Assembly (NCBI GenBank): GCA_963971575.1
Contig: OZ020622.1
Span: 19,160,879-19,224,878 of the forward strand
DNA: 64,000 bases
DNA from: Liopterus haemorrhoidalis
Taxonomy: Eukaryota > Arthropoda > Insecta > Coleoptera > Dytiscidae
Direction: 5' to 3'
This document shows positions 52,484 through 63,691 of this stretch, piece after piece. Every line of letters starts with the position of its first letter. Position 1 is the first letter of the stretch. The position numbers and the translations under genes are program-made. The notes beneath the pieces were generated by a model, which saw only the letters and a list, made by a program, of their open reading frames with translations, was not told the origin of the DNA and searched no databases.

Positions 52484-53266
52484 TTAGAGTAACTGCGTAT
52501 TTGGTATTGTATTGAAGAGAATTTAAAAGAATGGGATGAGGATAACCTGTCGAAACATTGTAAAGATTTTCGCATAATGTTGATTGATGATAAAGATAAT
52601 AAAAATCATTGGATAATGGCGTTCATGGGAGGAAGATCGTCAACATGCGGAACGGATAGGCACTTTAAGAAGAAGAAGATGAAATGGCTCTATTTGAGGA
52701 ATTGATAAAAATACAGTGTTTTGTCCTTTGTCTATTTTGTCTCAACATGTTTTCAATTATATACAAGTGGCCCAAAAGTCTCGCTACCATCGGAAATATT
52801 CATAACAACCTTCTTTAATAACAATTTTATTTTTTACCGACCGCCAACATATATAAAGGAGGTATTGTGATCATAGCGATTTTGAAATTTCGAGATTTCG
52901 ATGGATTCCACTAATTGAAGTCCCTAAATAACGTTTTGACTAATTTTAGCATTATGTCTGTCGGTCTGTCTGTCGGTCCATGTACATGTGCAGAGCAAAT
53001 TCGGCTAAAAGGATATGAAACTTTATATTTAAGCTTTTGACATCAATGGCATGAGTTGATCAACTTTTGGTAAAAATCGGTTAACTAGAAACGGGAGTTT
53101 ACTCGTATCGGTTTGCGAATATTTCACAACAGATAAATATTTCGAAAAATTGTCAAGAACTGTCATCCAAAACTACCTCCTGTCAAATTTTTGGTTGACA
53201 GTTCTGTACTTTTCAGTCGTACCAACACCAACTTTTTAGTATTTGTTTACAACTTAACTTTTAGTA

Positions 53267-53451
53267 TAATCTGTCTCAATTTGTAATACGAAACTAGATC
53301 TGGTTACTTTGGTGACTGTTGTGGTGTAAACAGACTTTGGCGTATCCGTGTGAACCAATACTATGATAATATTATAAATGTATTGTCAATATACAACATA
53401 AAAAATGAACTTTTCCTGTTGGTTCCGTATTACAAAATGAGACAGATAATA
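53267..53451. mobile_element. MITE, ATCTGTCTCAATTTG family (copy 2)
   Basis: Second copy of 48,337-48,521 in the duplication. Confidence 0.85.
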
Positions 53452-53756
53452 GTTTATTAAGTTGATAAGAAGTTTATTTAGTTCATATAATTAAATATAA
53501 ACTTAGCACAATTAAACAATATTTATAAATTGGTTTACTATAACCAAATTGTTGTCCGCCATCTGAACCTAAAAATTTTTAAGTTGGCAATGAAAAGTAA
53601 TAAGAGATGGAAGGTATAAAATTTATAACTCTCTCTTATTTTTTTCCCCCACTATATTCTGTAGTATCAAAAGTTGAAATGACGTCAGAGTTGGATAGTA
53701 TTGAAAAAAGTATAATGTAGAATGGACTTAATGCATGTTATAAGTTTCGCATCACG

Positions 53757-54125
53757 ATGAACTCAAAGTTCAAATGCACCATGCGAAACAGCCCAGATAG
53801 CTACAACGCTTCGAAAGATTTTTATATTGACGACAATATTTTTGTCTCACGGCGCCCCTCTCGAATGGCGCCTTTGTGTATTGCACAACTACACACTTTC
53901 TTGCGGCTCCCCTGGTTGCCTGTATTTGTAGTTGTTACTTGCGGAGAACGAAGCTTCTCTAAACTAAAATTAATTATAAACTACTTGCGCTCATCAATGG
54001 CACAGGAACGTCTTATCGATCTGTTCTGCTCTGCTGAATATCTGTTGAAATGGTATTATGGATGAATTAGATATTAAAGATTTAACAAAGGATTTTATGG
54101 CCGCAAAATCCCTTAGAATAAATAT
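53757..54125 (+). pseudogene. hAT transposase C-terminus (copy 2)
   Basis: Identical to 48,827-49,195, including the CGERSFSKLK signature and the terminal frameshift. Confidence 0.85.
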
Positions 54126-54755
54126 GTAGCAATTTAATATTTGTATATTTTATATCGAGAATATCGAGTGCAATATATCCTAAGTGACAAGATCAATTCT
54201 GTAAAAAATTACTGTGTAGTAACGTTACTACGAGATAAAATATTATAAAAAGTACAATGACTTTCATTCATGATAGTAACTGACCTTGCTCATAGTGACG
54301 ATTTTAGTTACTATGTTCATAGTAACTGAGTTATAAAATTGGTCTGATTATGTCACATTATGTCTATAGACATAGTTTGTCAGAAAACAACAAAAACTGT
54401 TTTACTTGCATACCAATTAAATTATTCTATAAATAATATGCTTTAATTATTTAGACGGGTTGTGTAGGCGCAAATAGCCATCGTTGGTGTGCACCAAAAA
54501 TGTTAAATAACTATTTGAAAATAATATATTATACGCAAAACAGAAACCAGTCCCATATTTAGGAACTATTAAAAGTATTAAATCAATAATTATTGTATTG
54601 TTTTAATATGGGGGAGCGCTAAAATTTATGGGGGGCGACAAAGGCGCCGACTCTTTATCTTGCCATGGGGGCGAAATTTTTTTCTGTCTAAAATATAAAA
54701 CAAATTTAAAATTATATTAACAAAGGTATAATAAAATATATTTAAAAAATGAGCA

Positions 54756-54906
54756 AGCCGGCTGCTAACGGCAATTCGTCTGTACCTGCTACTTGACCGC
54801 TAAGCAAGGGCACAGACGTGAGTTCGATTCCTGCTTATGTCAAATAATTTGTGTAAAAATATTTATACAAATTATAGGTTCTGCTTAGCCGTTCGCAACC
54901 GGCTAT
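54756..54906 (+). mobile_element. Short element with tRNA-like box B (copy 2)
   Basis: Second copy of 49,826-49,976. Confidence 0.45.
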
Positions 54907-54968
54907 AAATTATAGGTGCTAAAAAATGGACGTAATACTGACCATATTATTCCTGAATGTACATAGAT

Positions 54969-55254
54969 CAGTGTTTCTCAACCAAAACTGCACCGCGGAC
55001 CAGTATAATATATAATTTTCTAACGCGGACCACTAATAATAATTGTTGCTTCATTTTTGCAAGAAATCAAAATGTGCTACTAAATACATTTATTTTATTT
55101 GTAGAAAATCACAGAAAGTTAACAGAAAATAAAAAAAAAAAATTATTTAAATAAAAAATGTGCATAAAAAATGTAAAAAAACTGCAAATAGCACATATAA
55201 AAACTTTCGCGGACCACTAAAATTTTTCTGGGGACCACCTGTTGAGAAACACTG
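54969..55254. mobile_element. Non-autonomous hAT, CAGTGTTTCTCAACC family (copy 2)
   Basis: Second copy of 50,039-50,324. Confidence 0.8.
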
Positions 55255-55499
55255 ACAGATTGTAAACATGGTCATGAAACCTGGAAACAGGAGGCCTAGG
55301 TTCAACTCGGGCTGTCGCGCCTATGATGAAATTACAGATTTTTTATTATTAATGTAACAAGATTTTCATTTGTTTAAAAAAAATATTAATAATCTTATAA
55401 AAAATTTTAGGTACAAAAAAAAAATACAACCTATTCACAATGGTGTAAATTTTAAATGTTTACATAAATACAAAATAAATTACATTAAATTAACTTTAA

Positions 55500-56260
55500 G
55501 GCGGCGCACAACCCTATAGTTCTCAATAGTTTCTTATACAAAACTAATAATCGGAAATAAAATTAATAACAATCTATACATCAAAATTTGCAGCGAATTT
55601 TTATCTATCTAATAGGATATTTTTAATTGTAGAAAAAACTGTTATGTAATTGTAAATAAGCAAATTGCATTTTAGGCGCCATCTTCTAAACCAATCGCCG
55701 CATTTTTGCGTACGATACGGCAAATTGTAGCTAAAGCTTCATTCTACAAATATGTTACTAGCTATTTTGCTCTATTGTGAAAACTAATTACAGTTATTGT
55801 ACTTGGTAGTCTATTTTTGCCGCCATCTTGAATCTGCCGCGGTTTTGAAAATAGGTGTTACGGGTAAAAATGATTTAATTTTTGTGAAGAATACGTGTAC
55901 CAAGTGGCATTCCATTATCATCAATTATAATATTTTTCGACGAAGGCTCTAAACTATAAGTAATCAAGTCGAAAAAAATGTTGACGTATTCTTTGAACAT
56001 TTCTACACAAAACTATATAAATATAAAAGTTATTCGAAACCCACAAATAGAATTTAAAAATTATAGAATAATATCTCAGATGTCTATTTCTAAGTTATTG
56101 AGCAATAACATTTTTAAAATCAACGTTTCTACAATTAAAAATATCCTATTAGATAGATAAAAAATCGGTGCACAATTTGATGTATAGATTGGTACTAATT
56201 TGATTGTAGATTGTTAGTTTTGTATAAGAAACTAGTAACCTCTGGGGGTTATACGCAGCC
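55500..56260. mobile_element. TTAA-flanked long-inverted-repeat element (copy 2)
   Basis: Second copy of 50,570-51,330, with TTAA at both borders. Confidence 0.78.
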
Positions 56261-56348
56261 TTAAATGTGTTTCTTTATATTTATCATTTCTTGAAATACT
56301 TAGTACGTATAAAAAAATTGATGTGAAGTGTGAATTTTCACACATTTC

Positions 56349-57239
56349 AGGGTTTCGCAAGTATATAATAAGTGAAGGCGGTATGCTGAGTGTGTAGGAC
56401 AAATTTTACTTTGTAGTAATCACGGCAAAATGAACGATATTTTTAAAATAATTTATCGTCTGTTAATCATATAAGACAGGTTATTAAATTTACGCTCTTA
56501 AAAATTTAATACAACATTTGTCAAAATATAACTAGAATTTTGACAAAATAATTTCAACATAATAAAAATGCAAAAAAAAAAAAACAGAAAAAATAAAATT
56601 CACTCCGTACTCGAACTCGACACCCTTCGTTTCCAGCGCATTTTAGCTTACGACACCAGTGCTCTAACCCATTACGCTATCGCTCGCCTTGCATGTGAGT
56701 GTCTTACATTGGTATAACTTTTGTACTTTGTGAACCAAAAACCACAAAAAGTGCGTTATTTTCCGAAAACATAATCTGATCAAAAATTCCTGTTGTACTA
56801 TTCCGGTTAACACCAATATACATTACTTAGAATTTTTTCAGATTTTTAGTTTAAACCATCTGGGCTACAGGGTGTGGGACAAAAATTTTTTTGCACAATT
56901 TTGACAAAATTCGCGTCAAAATAATTTATTTTGCAAAAATAAAAATTTGATCGTTAATCCACGTACTAAGGGCTTTCATTCGATACCCTACTCAGAATTT
57001 TAAAAAAATATTTTTTTTTTTCATTGAGCACATATTTGTTTATATTTTTAGGGGGATATGTTTTTTAGATGTTTTAGTATTTTTCCTATGTGCGGGTCAA
57101 AAAGTTGTACAAGCATGCCAAATTTCAACTCTCTAGGTTTAGCCGTTTGGCTACAATTTTTACCGAACAGACAGACAGACAGACAGACAGACGACAAAAT
57201 GACGGTATAAGGGTTTTTGGGTCATACCTACAAAACCCT
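56349..57239 (-). mobile_element. AGGGTTTTGTAGGTAT element, copy 4, full length
   Basis: AGGGTTTCGCAAGTAT at its left and CATACCTACAAAACCCT at its right. Contains the tRNA-like segment at 56,607-56,690 (minus strand), the TTGGCATGCTTG-type block and a run of CAGA tetramers. The first 499 bases are also present in the truncated copy at 51,419. Confidence 0.85.
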
Positions 57240-57615
57240 AAAAAAGGAAAGAGAAGAAAGTTTTATACCGTGGGGGCAATCGTCCCCACATAATCGGCGC
57301 CTATGGGGGGGGGGGGGGGCGAGCCGTTACGTTGTATTCTTTGCAGCATCATAAATAAATTCAATTATCTAAAATCTAACAGTTGTAAATCTTCTAACTA
57401 GGGAACTAGTAGATAAATATACGAATTTACCGCTATTTTTAGTATCTTATCTTTCATTCAGTTTTCAATCCTGCGTAGTTTCAAAAACGTGATTATGCCA
57501 GATTTTTTATCGTATTTGACAGAAAAAATAAACAAAATTTGGCAAAATACTTTATTATGTCATGTTTAGAGTTTTGTAGGTATGACCAAAAAATTCTTAT
57601 AACGTACTGTCTGGC
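57240..57615. other. Intergenic sequence with a repeat fragment
   Basis: A G-run at 57,306-57,319 and, at 57,570-57,605, AGAGTTTTGTAGGTATGACC, a solo left end of the same TIR family. No gene. Confidence 0.5.
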
Positions 57616-57623
57616 TGAATTAA

Positions 57624-58170
57624 CCCTTACGTTACGGTGTCCTTTGGTTGCGGTGTGGGGTACAAATGTACCCCATTTTTATTTTATTGTAAATAAATAA
57701 TTCATTAATAATTTATATTCAGGTTTACTATGGAATATATTAAAAATGTTTTTTAGCTGAAATTACAATATTTTCAATTGCTATGTTTTCATACGTTCAA
57801 CATTCATAAAATCCTGTTTCATACTAACCAACTAAATTTCTAGCAAAGCATAGTATACGCCCAACCTGATACGTCCGTCCTGTCCGACGTCCAGATTCAG
57901 ACTGAAGAGGGTACTTAGGCGGTAGCTGCTTTGCAAAAATCAGGGAATTCACCGTAGTTGACTCCGCCCTTTACTTAAAAATAACCAATAAAATTCATGA
58001 AAAATAAATTAATTAATATTACGTGTTTAATATAAAAAATGAAAAAAATATTTATCTACATTGTTTCATAAGTAGGTAAATAAAGTATTTATGGTATTTA
58101 TAAAACTCAAGAACGATTATTTTATTCAAATTTTGTGGAGTACATTTTAAGTAGCACCGCTCCGTAAGAG
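57624..58170. mobile_element. Putative piggyBac-type element, TTAA-flanked
   Basis: TTAA at 57,620-57,623 and 58,171-58,174. Left CCCTTACGTTACGGTGTCC faces CACCGCTCCGTAAGAG on the right, and inside GGGGTACAAATGTACCCC on the left and GTGGAGTACATTTTAA on the right are loosely mirrored. No transposase. Ends beginning CCCT with TTAA targets are usual for piggyBac. Confidence 0.5.
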
Positions 58171-58273
58171 TTAAATTGTGCCAGTCCGAAAAAGTATTTG
58201 ATTGACTTTTTAACGCACGAGCGCTTCCCAATTTGCCATGGATATTAATTTTTGTGTGACTGTATCGTCGCAC

Positions 58274-58560
58274 AGGGCCGGAGGAACGCACTCTGCAGGT
58301 AATACAAGGCATTAGGATGCTTGATGCCAGGGGGCGCCAAGGTTAAAGTGAGGACCATTTTTTTAAGTCTTCACTTGAAATTTAGAACTGAGGACCTTTT
58401 TTTTAGATCTTCACTTGAAATTTTGCCCTGTCTGGGGGCGCTCCATCAAATCTTGCAAACGGGCGCCAAAGCCGCACGTCAAGGAGAGGGTCCCGGGCTT
58501 AAGCTCCCGCCAAAGCACTAAAAAACCACGTTTTTAAGTTACACTTTTTTCTTGTGACTG
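58274..58560. mobile_element. hAT-like left end with GTGAGGACC repeats
   Basis: CAGGGCCGGAGGAACGCACT looks like a hAT terminus. It is followed by GTGAGGACCATTTTTTTAAG, TCTTCACTTGAAATTTAGAA, CTGAGGACCTTTTTTTTAGA, TCTTCACTTGAAATTTTGCC, two units of the 38-bp repeat. No certain right end. Confidence 0.4.
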
Positions 58561-58565
58561 AATCT

Positions 58566-58975
58566 GAGTCCCCCAATAACAGATGTTGGCTTCTAGGCCT
58601 TCCTTAGAAAAAATTTTGGTTTTTGAGTCCCCCATTACGAAAAATTGTAGGCTAGTGAGGTCCTTAAGAAAAAAATATAGCCTTCTGAGACCTCTTTAAA
58701 AAAATATTTCCTTCTGAGCCCCCTAAGAAAAAATATTGCCTTCTCAGCCCCCCTAAGAAAAAATGTTGGCTTCTGAGCATCCCTAACATAAAATGTTGCC
58801 TTTTAAGTCCCCCCTAAGAAAAAAATTTGTCTTCTGAGCCCCCCTAAGAAAAAATATTATCTTTCGAGCCCCCGTAAAAAAAAATGTTACCTTCAGAGCC
58901 CGCCTAAGAAAAAATGTTGGCTTCTGAACCCCCTAAAAAAATATTGGCTTTTGAGCCCTCCCCAAGAATAATTTT
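58566..58975. repeat. About 30-bp tandem repeat, CTTCTGAGCCCCCCTAAGAA units
   Basis: Roughly 13 degenerate units of GCCTTCTGAGCCCCCCTAAG followed by AAAAAATATT run in tandem, with unit length 28-34 bases. The minus strand reads repeats of FLGGLxSQ, a by-product. The array ends close to the MITE at 59,003. Confidence 0.9.
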
Positions 58976-59002
58976 GGGCAAGCATAATTTCTAAGCGCAC
59001 AT

Positions 59003-59195
59003 CAGTGGCGGCGCTGGCAGGGGGACCGCCCCCCCCAAACTGCTCTGGCCACCAGTTGGTCCCCTCAAAATTGTTGGGAGAAAAATACATTTTAGAAGTG
59101 AGGACCTTTTTTTTTTAGGTCATCACTTGTATATGACTCCCAAATTTTACTAAAAAATTTCCTGGCCCCCCAGATTTTGGCTAGCGCCGCCACTG
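59003..59195. mobile_element. Short hAT element, CAGTGGCGGCGCTGG ends
   Basis: CAGTGGCGGCGCTGGCAGGG and GCTAGCGCCGCCACTG are inverted and flanked by an exact 8-bp duplication, gcgcacat (58,995-59,002 and 59,196-59,203). A GTGAGGACC unit of the 38-bp repeat (59,096) lies inside it, which ties that repeat to this hAT family. Confidence 0.95.
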
Positions 59196-59203
59196 GCGCA
59201 CAT

Positions 59204-59840
59204 CCTTTATTTAGAAGGGATCAGAAGCCAAAATATTTTCTTAGACAGGTTCATAAATCAAATTTGAGGTGAAGCTCAAATTCAATTTCAAATAAATATT
59301 TCATTTTCCCCTAAAAACGTGTTTTTTGTGTTCGGGAAATCTAAACCCTGTGCTCCCCCATAAGTGCGTGCCTAATGATTCTAAAAACGTGTTGTTTAGT
59401 GTTTGAGGACACTATAGCCCATGCCCCCCCTCACTTGTGCGCGTCTGATGATTTCTAAAGAAATATTTATGTAAAGAAGTAAGCTCTGGCACATTTAACA
59501 CAAAATGTCATGAATCTGTCAATAAAATGTCATAATGGAAACCTGTCATTGGAAAAATTGGGAATGTATTTTATAAATTATATATAAATGCATAAAAGGT
59601 AATATTTAACAAAAACATTACTTAACTAAACAAATGGGTTAAAAATATTTCAAAATGCTCCATAAACAATCATAAATAAAAAAAAATATAAAATAAATTA
59701 TAAATATCAATAATTATTAGTTCAAATAACAAATATTTGCCGCTAAATTACTAAATGATTAAGATTTTTCTTTGACTATACCCAGAACGTTACTATTGGC
59801 TGTTTCAAAAACATAGACAAGGGGGAAACGTGCGGTAAAA
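59204..59840. other. Upstream region of the NKCC-type gene
   Basis: GTGTTTGAGGACACTATAGC and GTGTTCGGGAAATCTAAACC at 59,330-59,425 belong to a degenerate tandem pair (CTAAAAACGTGTT units, about 85 bp apart). Then AT-rich sequence. No other gene. Confidence 0.4.
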
Positions 59841-59853
59841 TAGGTTTTAGCAG

Positions 59854-59862
59854 TTCAGTCGT
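59854..59862 (+). promoter_or_regulatory. Initiator-like TTCAGTCGT upstream of the NKCC-type exon
   Basis: TCAGTC matches the arthropod initiator consensus TCAGTY, 121 bases before the start codon (A at 59,857). The local base composition changes here from AT-rich to mixed. No convincing downstream promoter element lies at the right spacing and no TATA box is obvious, so this is only a candidate start site. Confidence 0.25.
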
Positions 59863-59977
59863 TGTCGGTGTTCGAAGAGAAACGTGTGCATACAAGCACT
59901 GTTATCATTTCCACGTGTGTTAGTATTCGTAATGACAGTTTGTTAATTAGTGAATTTTTAATTTTATTTTTTTAAAA

Positions 59978-60249
59978 ATGGTTACTAACGGACCAACAGC
60001 AAATGGTGATGTTACTGAGCCTTTAGTTGAGAATAATATCGAAATGAGTAGTATTGAACCAAGTGATAAAAGAACTCGATTTCAAGTAAATAAAGTTGAT
60101 AACAACGATAGAAGTATTCAGATTACAGTGGATGGGGATGATGATGAAGAAGAAGGGGATGATGAAAATCTTTTAAGTGGAAATGAAAGAAATTGGCATA
60201 ATTCGGACACGGCCCATAGCAATGACACCAAATACGCTAAAAGTTTTCG
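59978..60249 (+). CDS. First coding exon of an NKCC-type cation-chloride cotransporter (SLC12)
   Basis: The ATG at 59,978 (context AAAAATGG) opens 90 codons plus two bases to a splice donor CG/GTAAGT at 60,249/60,250. Reading through gives a stop at once. The segment is the cytosolic N-terminus: RTRFQVNKVDNN at residues 32-43 contains RFQV (34-37), the RFx(V/I) docking motif for SPAK/OSR1 kinases (Fray in flies). An acidic run (DGDDDEEEGDDE) follows, and NDTKYAKSFR at the end is where insect NKCC-type proteins continue into HFTREALPR, by recollection of the family. NKCCs import Na, K and Cl across the plasma membrane, and phosphorylation of the N-terminus activates them. The next exon lies outside the window. 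A kcc-type relative is less likely because those lack this motif arrangement. Confidence 0.78.
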
Positions 60250-60323
60250 GTAAGTTTAAATTATTTTAATTTTATAATTAATGAAAATAACATTTAAAAT
60301 GTTGGCTTTACTTTATTTAAGTC

Positions 60324-60461
60324 TACCGGCGTAGCGTTGTGGTAACACAGGTGCCCTGCGTTACGAAGTTCTCGGGTTCGAATACCGGTCAGGCATGGAA
60401 TTTTCAAAAATTAAGAACTGTCTTGGCTAATTCCCGAAGTAGCAAAGGGCATTAAAAAAAA
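60324..60461 (+). mobile_element. tRNA-derived SINE, copy 3
   Basis: ACCGGCGTAGCGTTGTGGTA, ACACAGGTGCCCTGCG, TCTCGGGTTCGAATACCGGT, AGGCATGGAATTTTC, CCGAAGTAGCAAAGGGCATT and an A-run. Same family as 38,501 and 43,045. It is sense-oriented in the NKCC intron. A clear target duplication could not be read. Confidence 0.88.
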
Positions 60462-60710
60462 GACTTATCGCTTGTAGTTCCATATCATGAAGATATTAGG
60501 TTAGGTTATGATAGTAATCCAGAACAGAAGAACCCGAACGGCTCAAATTAAGCTTCAAAGGAATTCTTAGCTAAACTTTGTTTTGTTCTTAAAGTTGGAG
60601 CCAACAAATACTACTGTGCTTTAAAAAAATGCCGGTTTACATTGTTAAATAAAGTTTTACAAAAATGTTTATTATTAACTACTACTAATATTTATCAAAT
60701 TATTAATAAT

Positions 60711-61045
60711 CAGCGGCGTAACCAGGATTTTTGGTTGGAGGGGGCCCGGAAGATTTAAAATATAAATAATGTTCTCATTTAAAAAAAAGGTCGTTACCTC
60801 CAAAATCCAAGTGATGAGCAAAAAAAAGCTCCTCACCTCCGAAATCCAAGTGATGAGCAAAAAAAAGGTCCTCGCTTCTCAAATTACAAGTGAAGAGCAA
60901 AAACAAGGTCCTCACCTCCCAAATTACAAGTGAAGAGCAAAAAAAAGGTCTTCACTTCCAAAATATAAGTAATGGCAAAAAATAAAAAGCCCTCACCTCC
61001 TTCCTTGGGAAGGGCCCAGGCCCGTCGGCCGCCCCTGCGCCCCTG
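60711..61045. mobile_element. Short hAT element with internal tandem repeat
   Basis: CAGCGGCGTAACCAGGATTT and GCCGCCCCTGCGCCCCTG are the ends, flanked by an exact 8-bp duplication, ttaataat (60,703-60,710 and 61,046-61,053). The inside is mostly the 38-bp repeat at 60,779. It lies in the NKCC intron. Confidence 0.93.
60779..61010. repeat. 38-bp tandem repeat, about six units
   Basis: Units of AAAAAAAAGGTCCTCACCTC followed by CAAATTACAAGTGAAGAGC repeat, mostly 38 bases long. This is the minus-strand version of the GTGAGGACCTTTTTT unit at 31,430, 40,371, 58,345 and 59,096. Confidence 0.92.
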
Positions 61046-61053
61046 TTAATAAT

Positions 61054-61214
61054 CAAAATGCGTTTCAAAAAGCGTTTTTAAATAGGTATAAGTATTTGTT
61101 TTTATTTTACCGGCATTTGTTTGATTTTTTGTTATTTATGTTATCATTAAATACTTTTTGATTTAGATTTATATAAATGAAAATATAATAATATATTTAT
61201 GGCATTTATCTGTA
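61054..61214. other. AT-rich intron sequence
   Basis: Nothing recognised. Confidence 0.5.
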
Positions 61215-61222
61215 ACTCTAGG

Positions 61223-62528
61223 CAAGAGCGTAGCCAAGGGGGAGGGGTTTGGGTGTTACCCCTCGAGAAAAAATCTTGGTATTATTATAGATTGTACACA
61301 CGTGGAAAAAGAGAATGAGACTAACTTTTTATTAATTAATACATTTTCAGAAAGTTATGTTTTTAATTTATTATTTAGTATAAAATTTAATTTCAGTAAA
61401 GTCTGTTATATTGTTCTTGTATTAATTTATAAAAAAATTGATGTGAAGTGTGAATTTTCACACATTCCTGGGTTTTGCAGGTATTTAGTAACTGAATGAT
61501 GATTATTTGGGATGCCAAAAAAAAAAAAAAATTATATGAAAACATTTGTTTATGAGTTTTAATTCGAATGCCTAATACCATTATTTAAGTTTCTAAATAT
61601 GTGCAGTATTTTTTAAGATTCATTAAGATTTTGAAAATTGCGCCTATGGCTTCCATTGGCTGCTTAAATCATAAGCCCCGCCCTCTGATTTCGTCAAACA
61701 TAGAATTAAATTATAATTTCAACACTTCCCACTGGTTATTAAATTTACGCTTTTAAAAATTAAATGCAACATTTACCAAAATATAACTAGAATTTTAACA
61801 AAATAATTTAAACAAAATAAAAATGTAAAAAAAAAACAGAAAAAATAAAATTAACAGGATTCGAACCCTAGTTTGCAAATTAAGTTACATTATTAAGCGG
61901 AAGAAAAAACCAACTACGCCACTAGAGCTACTAATCTGGTGTGTTACATAGCGAATTAAATATTTAACATATTTTAGTTAAAAACACAAAAAATGCGTTA
62001 TTTTCCGAAAACATAATCTGAACAAAAATTCCTGTTGTACTATTCCGGTTCACACCCATGTACATTACTTAGAATTTTTCAGATTTTTAGTTTAAACCAT
62101 CTGGGCTACAGGTGTGGCACAAAATTTTTTTTGCACAATTTTGGCAAAAATCGCATCAAAATAATTTTATTTTGCAAAAATAAAATTTTGATCGTTAATC
62201 CACGTACTAAGGGCTTTCATTTGATACCCTACTCAGAATTATAAAAAAATATATTTTTTTTCGATGAGCACATATTTGTTTATATTTTTAGGGACATATG
62301 TTTTTTAGATGTTTTAGTATTTTTCCTATGTGCGGGTCAAAGAGTTGTATAAGCATGCCAAATTTCAACTCTCTAGGTTTAGCCGTTTGGCTACTATTTT
62401 TACCGAACAGACAGACAGACGACAAAATGACGGTATAAGGGTTTTTTGGTCATACCTACAAAACCCTAAAAAGTACATTTAAAAAAAAAATCCCAACCTC
62501 CCCGAAAAAAAATCTGGTTACGCCCCTG
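61223..62528. mobile_element. hAT-like element hosting the TIR element copy 5
   Basis: CAAGAGCGTAGCCAAGGGGG at the left and AAATCTGGTTACGCCCCTG at the right are mirror ends. The flanking 8-mers actctagg and actctgga share six bases. AGGGGTTTGGGTGTTACCCC follows the left end. Nearly the whole inside is the 61,469 element. Confidence 0.65.
61469..62467 (-). mobile_element. AGGGTTTTGTAGGTAT element, copy 5
   Basis: TGGGTTTTGCAGGTATTTAG at its left, preceded by the conserved ATTGATGTGAAGTGTGAATT, and CATACCTACAAAACCCT at its right. The tRNA-like segment (minus strand, about 61,853-61,935) contains GGATTCGAACCCTAG, closer to a true box B than in the other copies. It has only three CAGA units. Confidence 0.82.
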
Positions 62529-62536
62529 ACTCTGGA

Positions 62537-63690
62537 TAAAATGAGAGGATTTTTGTTGCTATATATTTAAATGGTAACCTTACAGATCTTCCATCCTATT
62601 AAATTTGTTACTTTTGGTACAAGAGTTGAATTTTTTTTATTGATATTTTTCTGTGACCTGGGTGTCAAAATTGTTGTGTTTTTATGTTGTTTTTATCAGA
62701 TTAGCACGAATAATGTATTTTAAATATTGTCCGTATGGGAAAATAATGTAATAGACCTGTAGAGTGATTTTTAAAATAAATATTAAGCAGTTTTTATACA
62801 CAATGGCATATTTAATTTTGTAAATTTCGTTATGCTCTTAACAAAAAAATAAATACTTTTACGATTTAAAATTTACGTCATTGTGACGTAGCTGCTGCTA
62901 GTGGATGTTCTGTTTATTAGTATTCGACGTACGTTTATTATCTCATTCAAGAGTGCATAAACAATTATGCATTTATGTTATTTTTTGCAAATATTGTCAT
63001 ACATAAAGTTTTTTGTTTTATATAATTTTATATTTGGATTATCTACTTTAAAAATTAACGAAAATGAAAAAATAATGGGTATCAATGACGTCATTTACGC
63101 ACATATTAATCTAAAATACTCTTGTGACCAGCTACATCATGGGCGGCGTTTGAAACTGTTTAATATTTAATAATTAATAACTTTCTTATGGAATAAGATA
63201 TTTTTTTTTTTTGCTGCATAATATTTTTTAATTGCTATTCTTTGAAGTGCAGATACTAAATTTCATTATCAATAACAACTTACCATTAACCTCTTAACAT
63301 TAATATTTTAATCGGTGAAAATCTAAAAACAACCTTCAACTCCTAAATTTCATTAATTTAATATAATTCTACAAGTCTATTGTGAAAATGATCGATATTG
63401 AGTTTTTATTAGATAAGCACGAATTATATACATACTTTAGTGACATGTTCTCTTTATATGAAAATAATGTATTGTCGAAATTATCGATACTGAGTTTTTA
63501 TCAGATGAGCACGAACCATACATGTATTTTAAATCAGGCGCGCACCTATAATTTTTTCTTAGGGGGCTCAGTACTCAATTTTATTTTGACTCGGGCTCAT
63601 GTTTATTTAAAAGAAAAATTTGCCCCTTTAAAATGTGTTATTTAGTGACTGGGTAACTAATGAAATCAAGAAAAGAATGTTCATTTATTA
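62537..63690. other. Intron sequence with a dispersed 45-bp repeat
   Basis: GTTTTTATCAGATTAGCACG at 62,689, GAGTTTTTATTAGATAAGCA at 63,400 and GAGTTTTTATCAGATGAGCA at 63,492 each continue with ATGTATTTTA-like sequence. The last two belong to a 94-bp direct repeat (63,382-63,535). Short open frames here are not convincing genes. Confidence 0.5.
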
Positions 63691-63691
63691 C

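Larger units (their letters stand above)
51920..56847. repeat. 4.93-kb tandem duplication, copy 2
   Basis: Identical to 46,990-51,917 as far as compared. Beyond 56,847 the AGGGTTTTGTAGG element continues intact, so copy 2 keeps the original right flank and copy 1 the original left flank. Confidence 0.97.

Noticed and set aside
63382..63645. 87-codon open frame
   Set aside because: It covers a 94-bp direct repeat and runs on into unrelated sequence; no motif.
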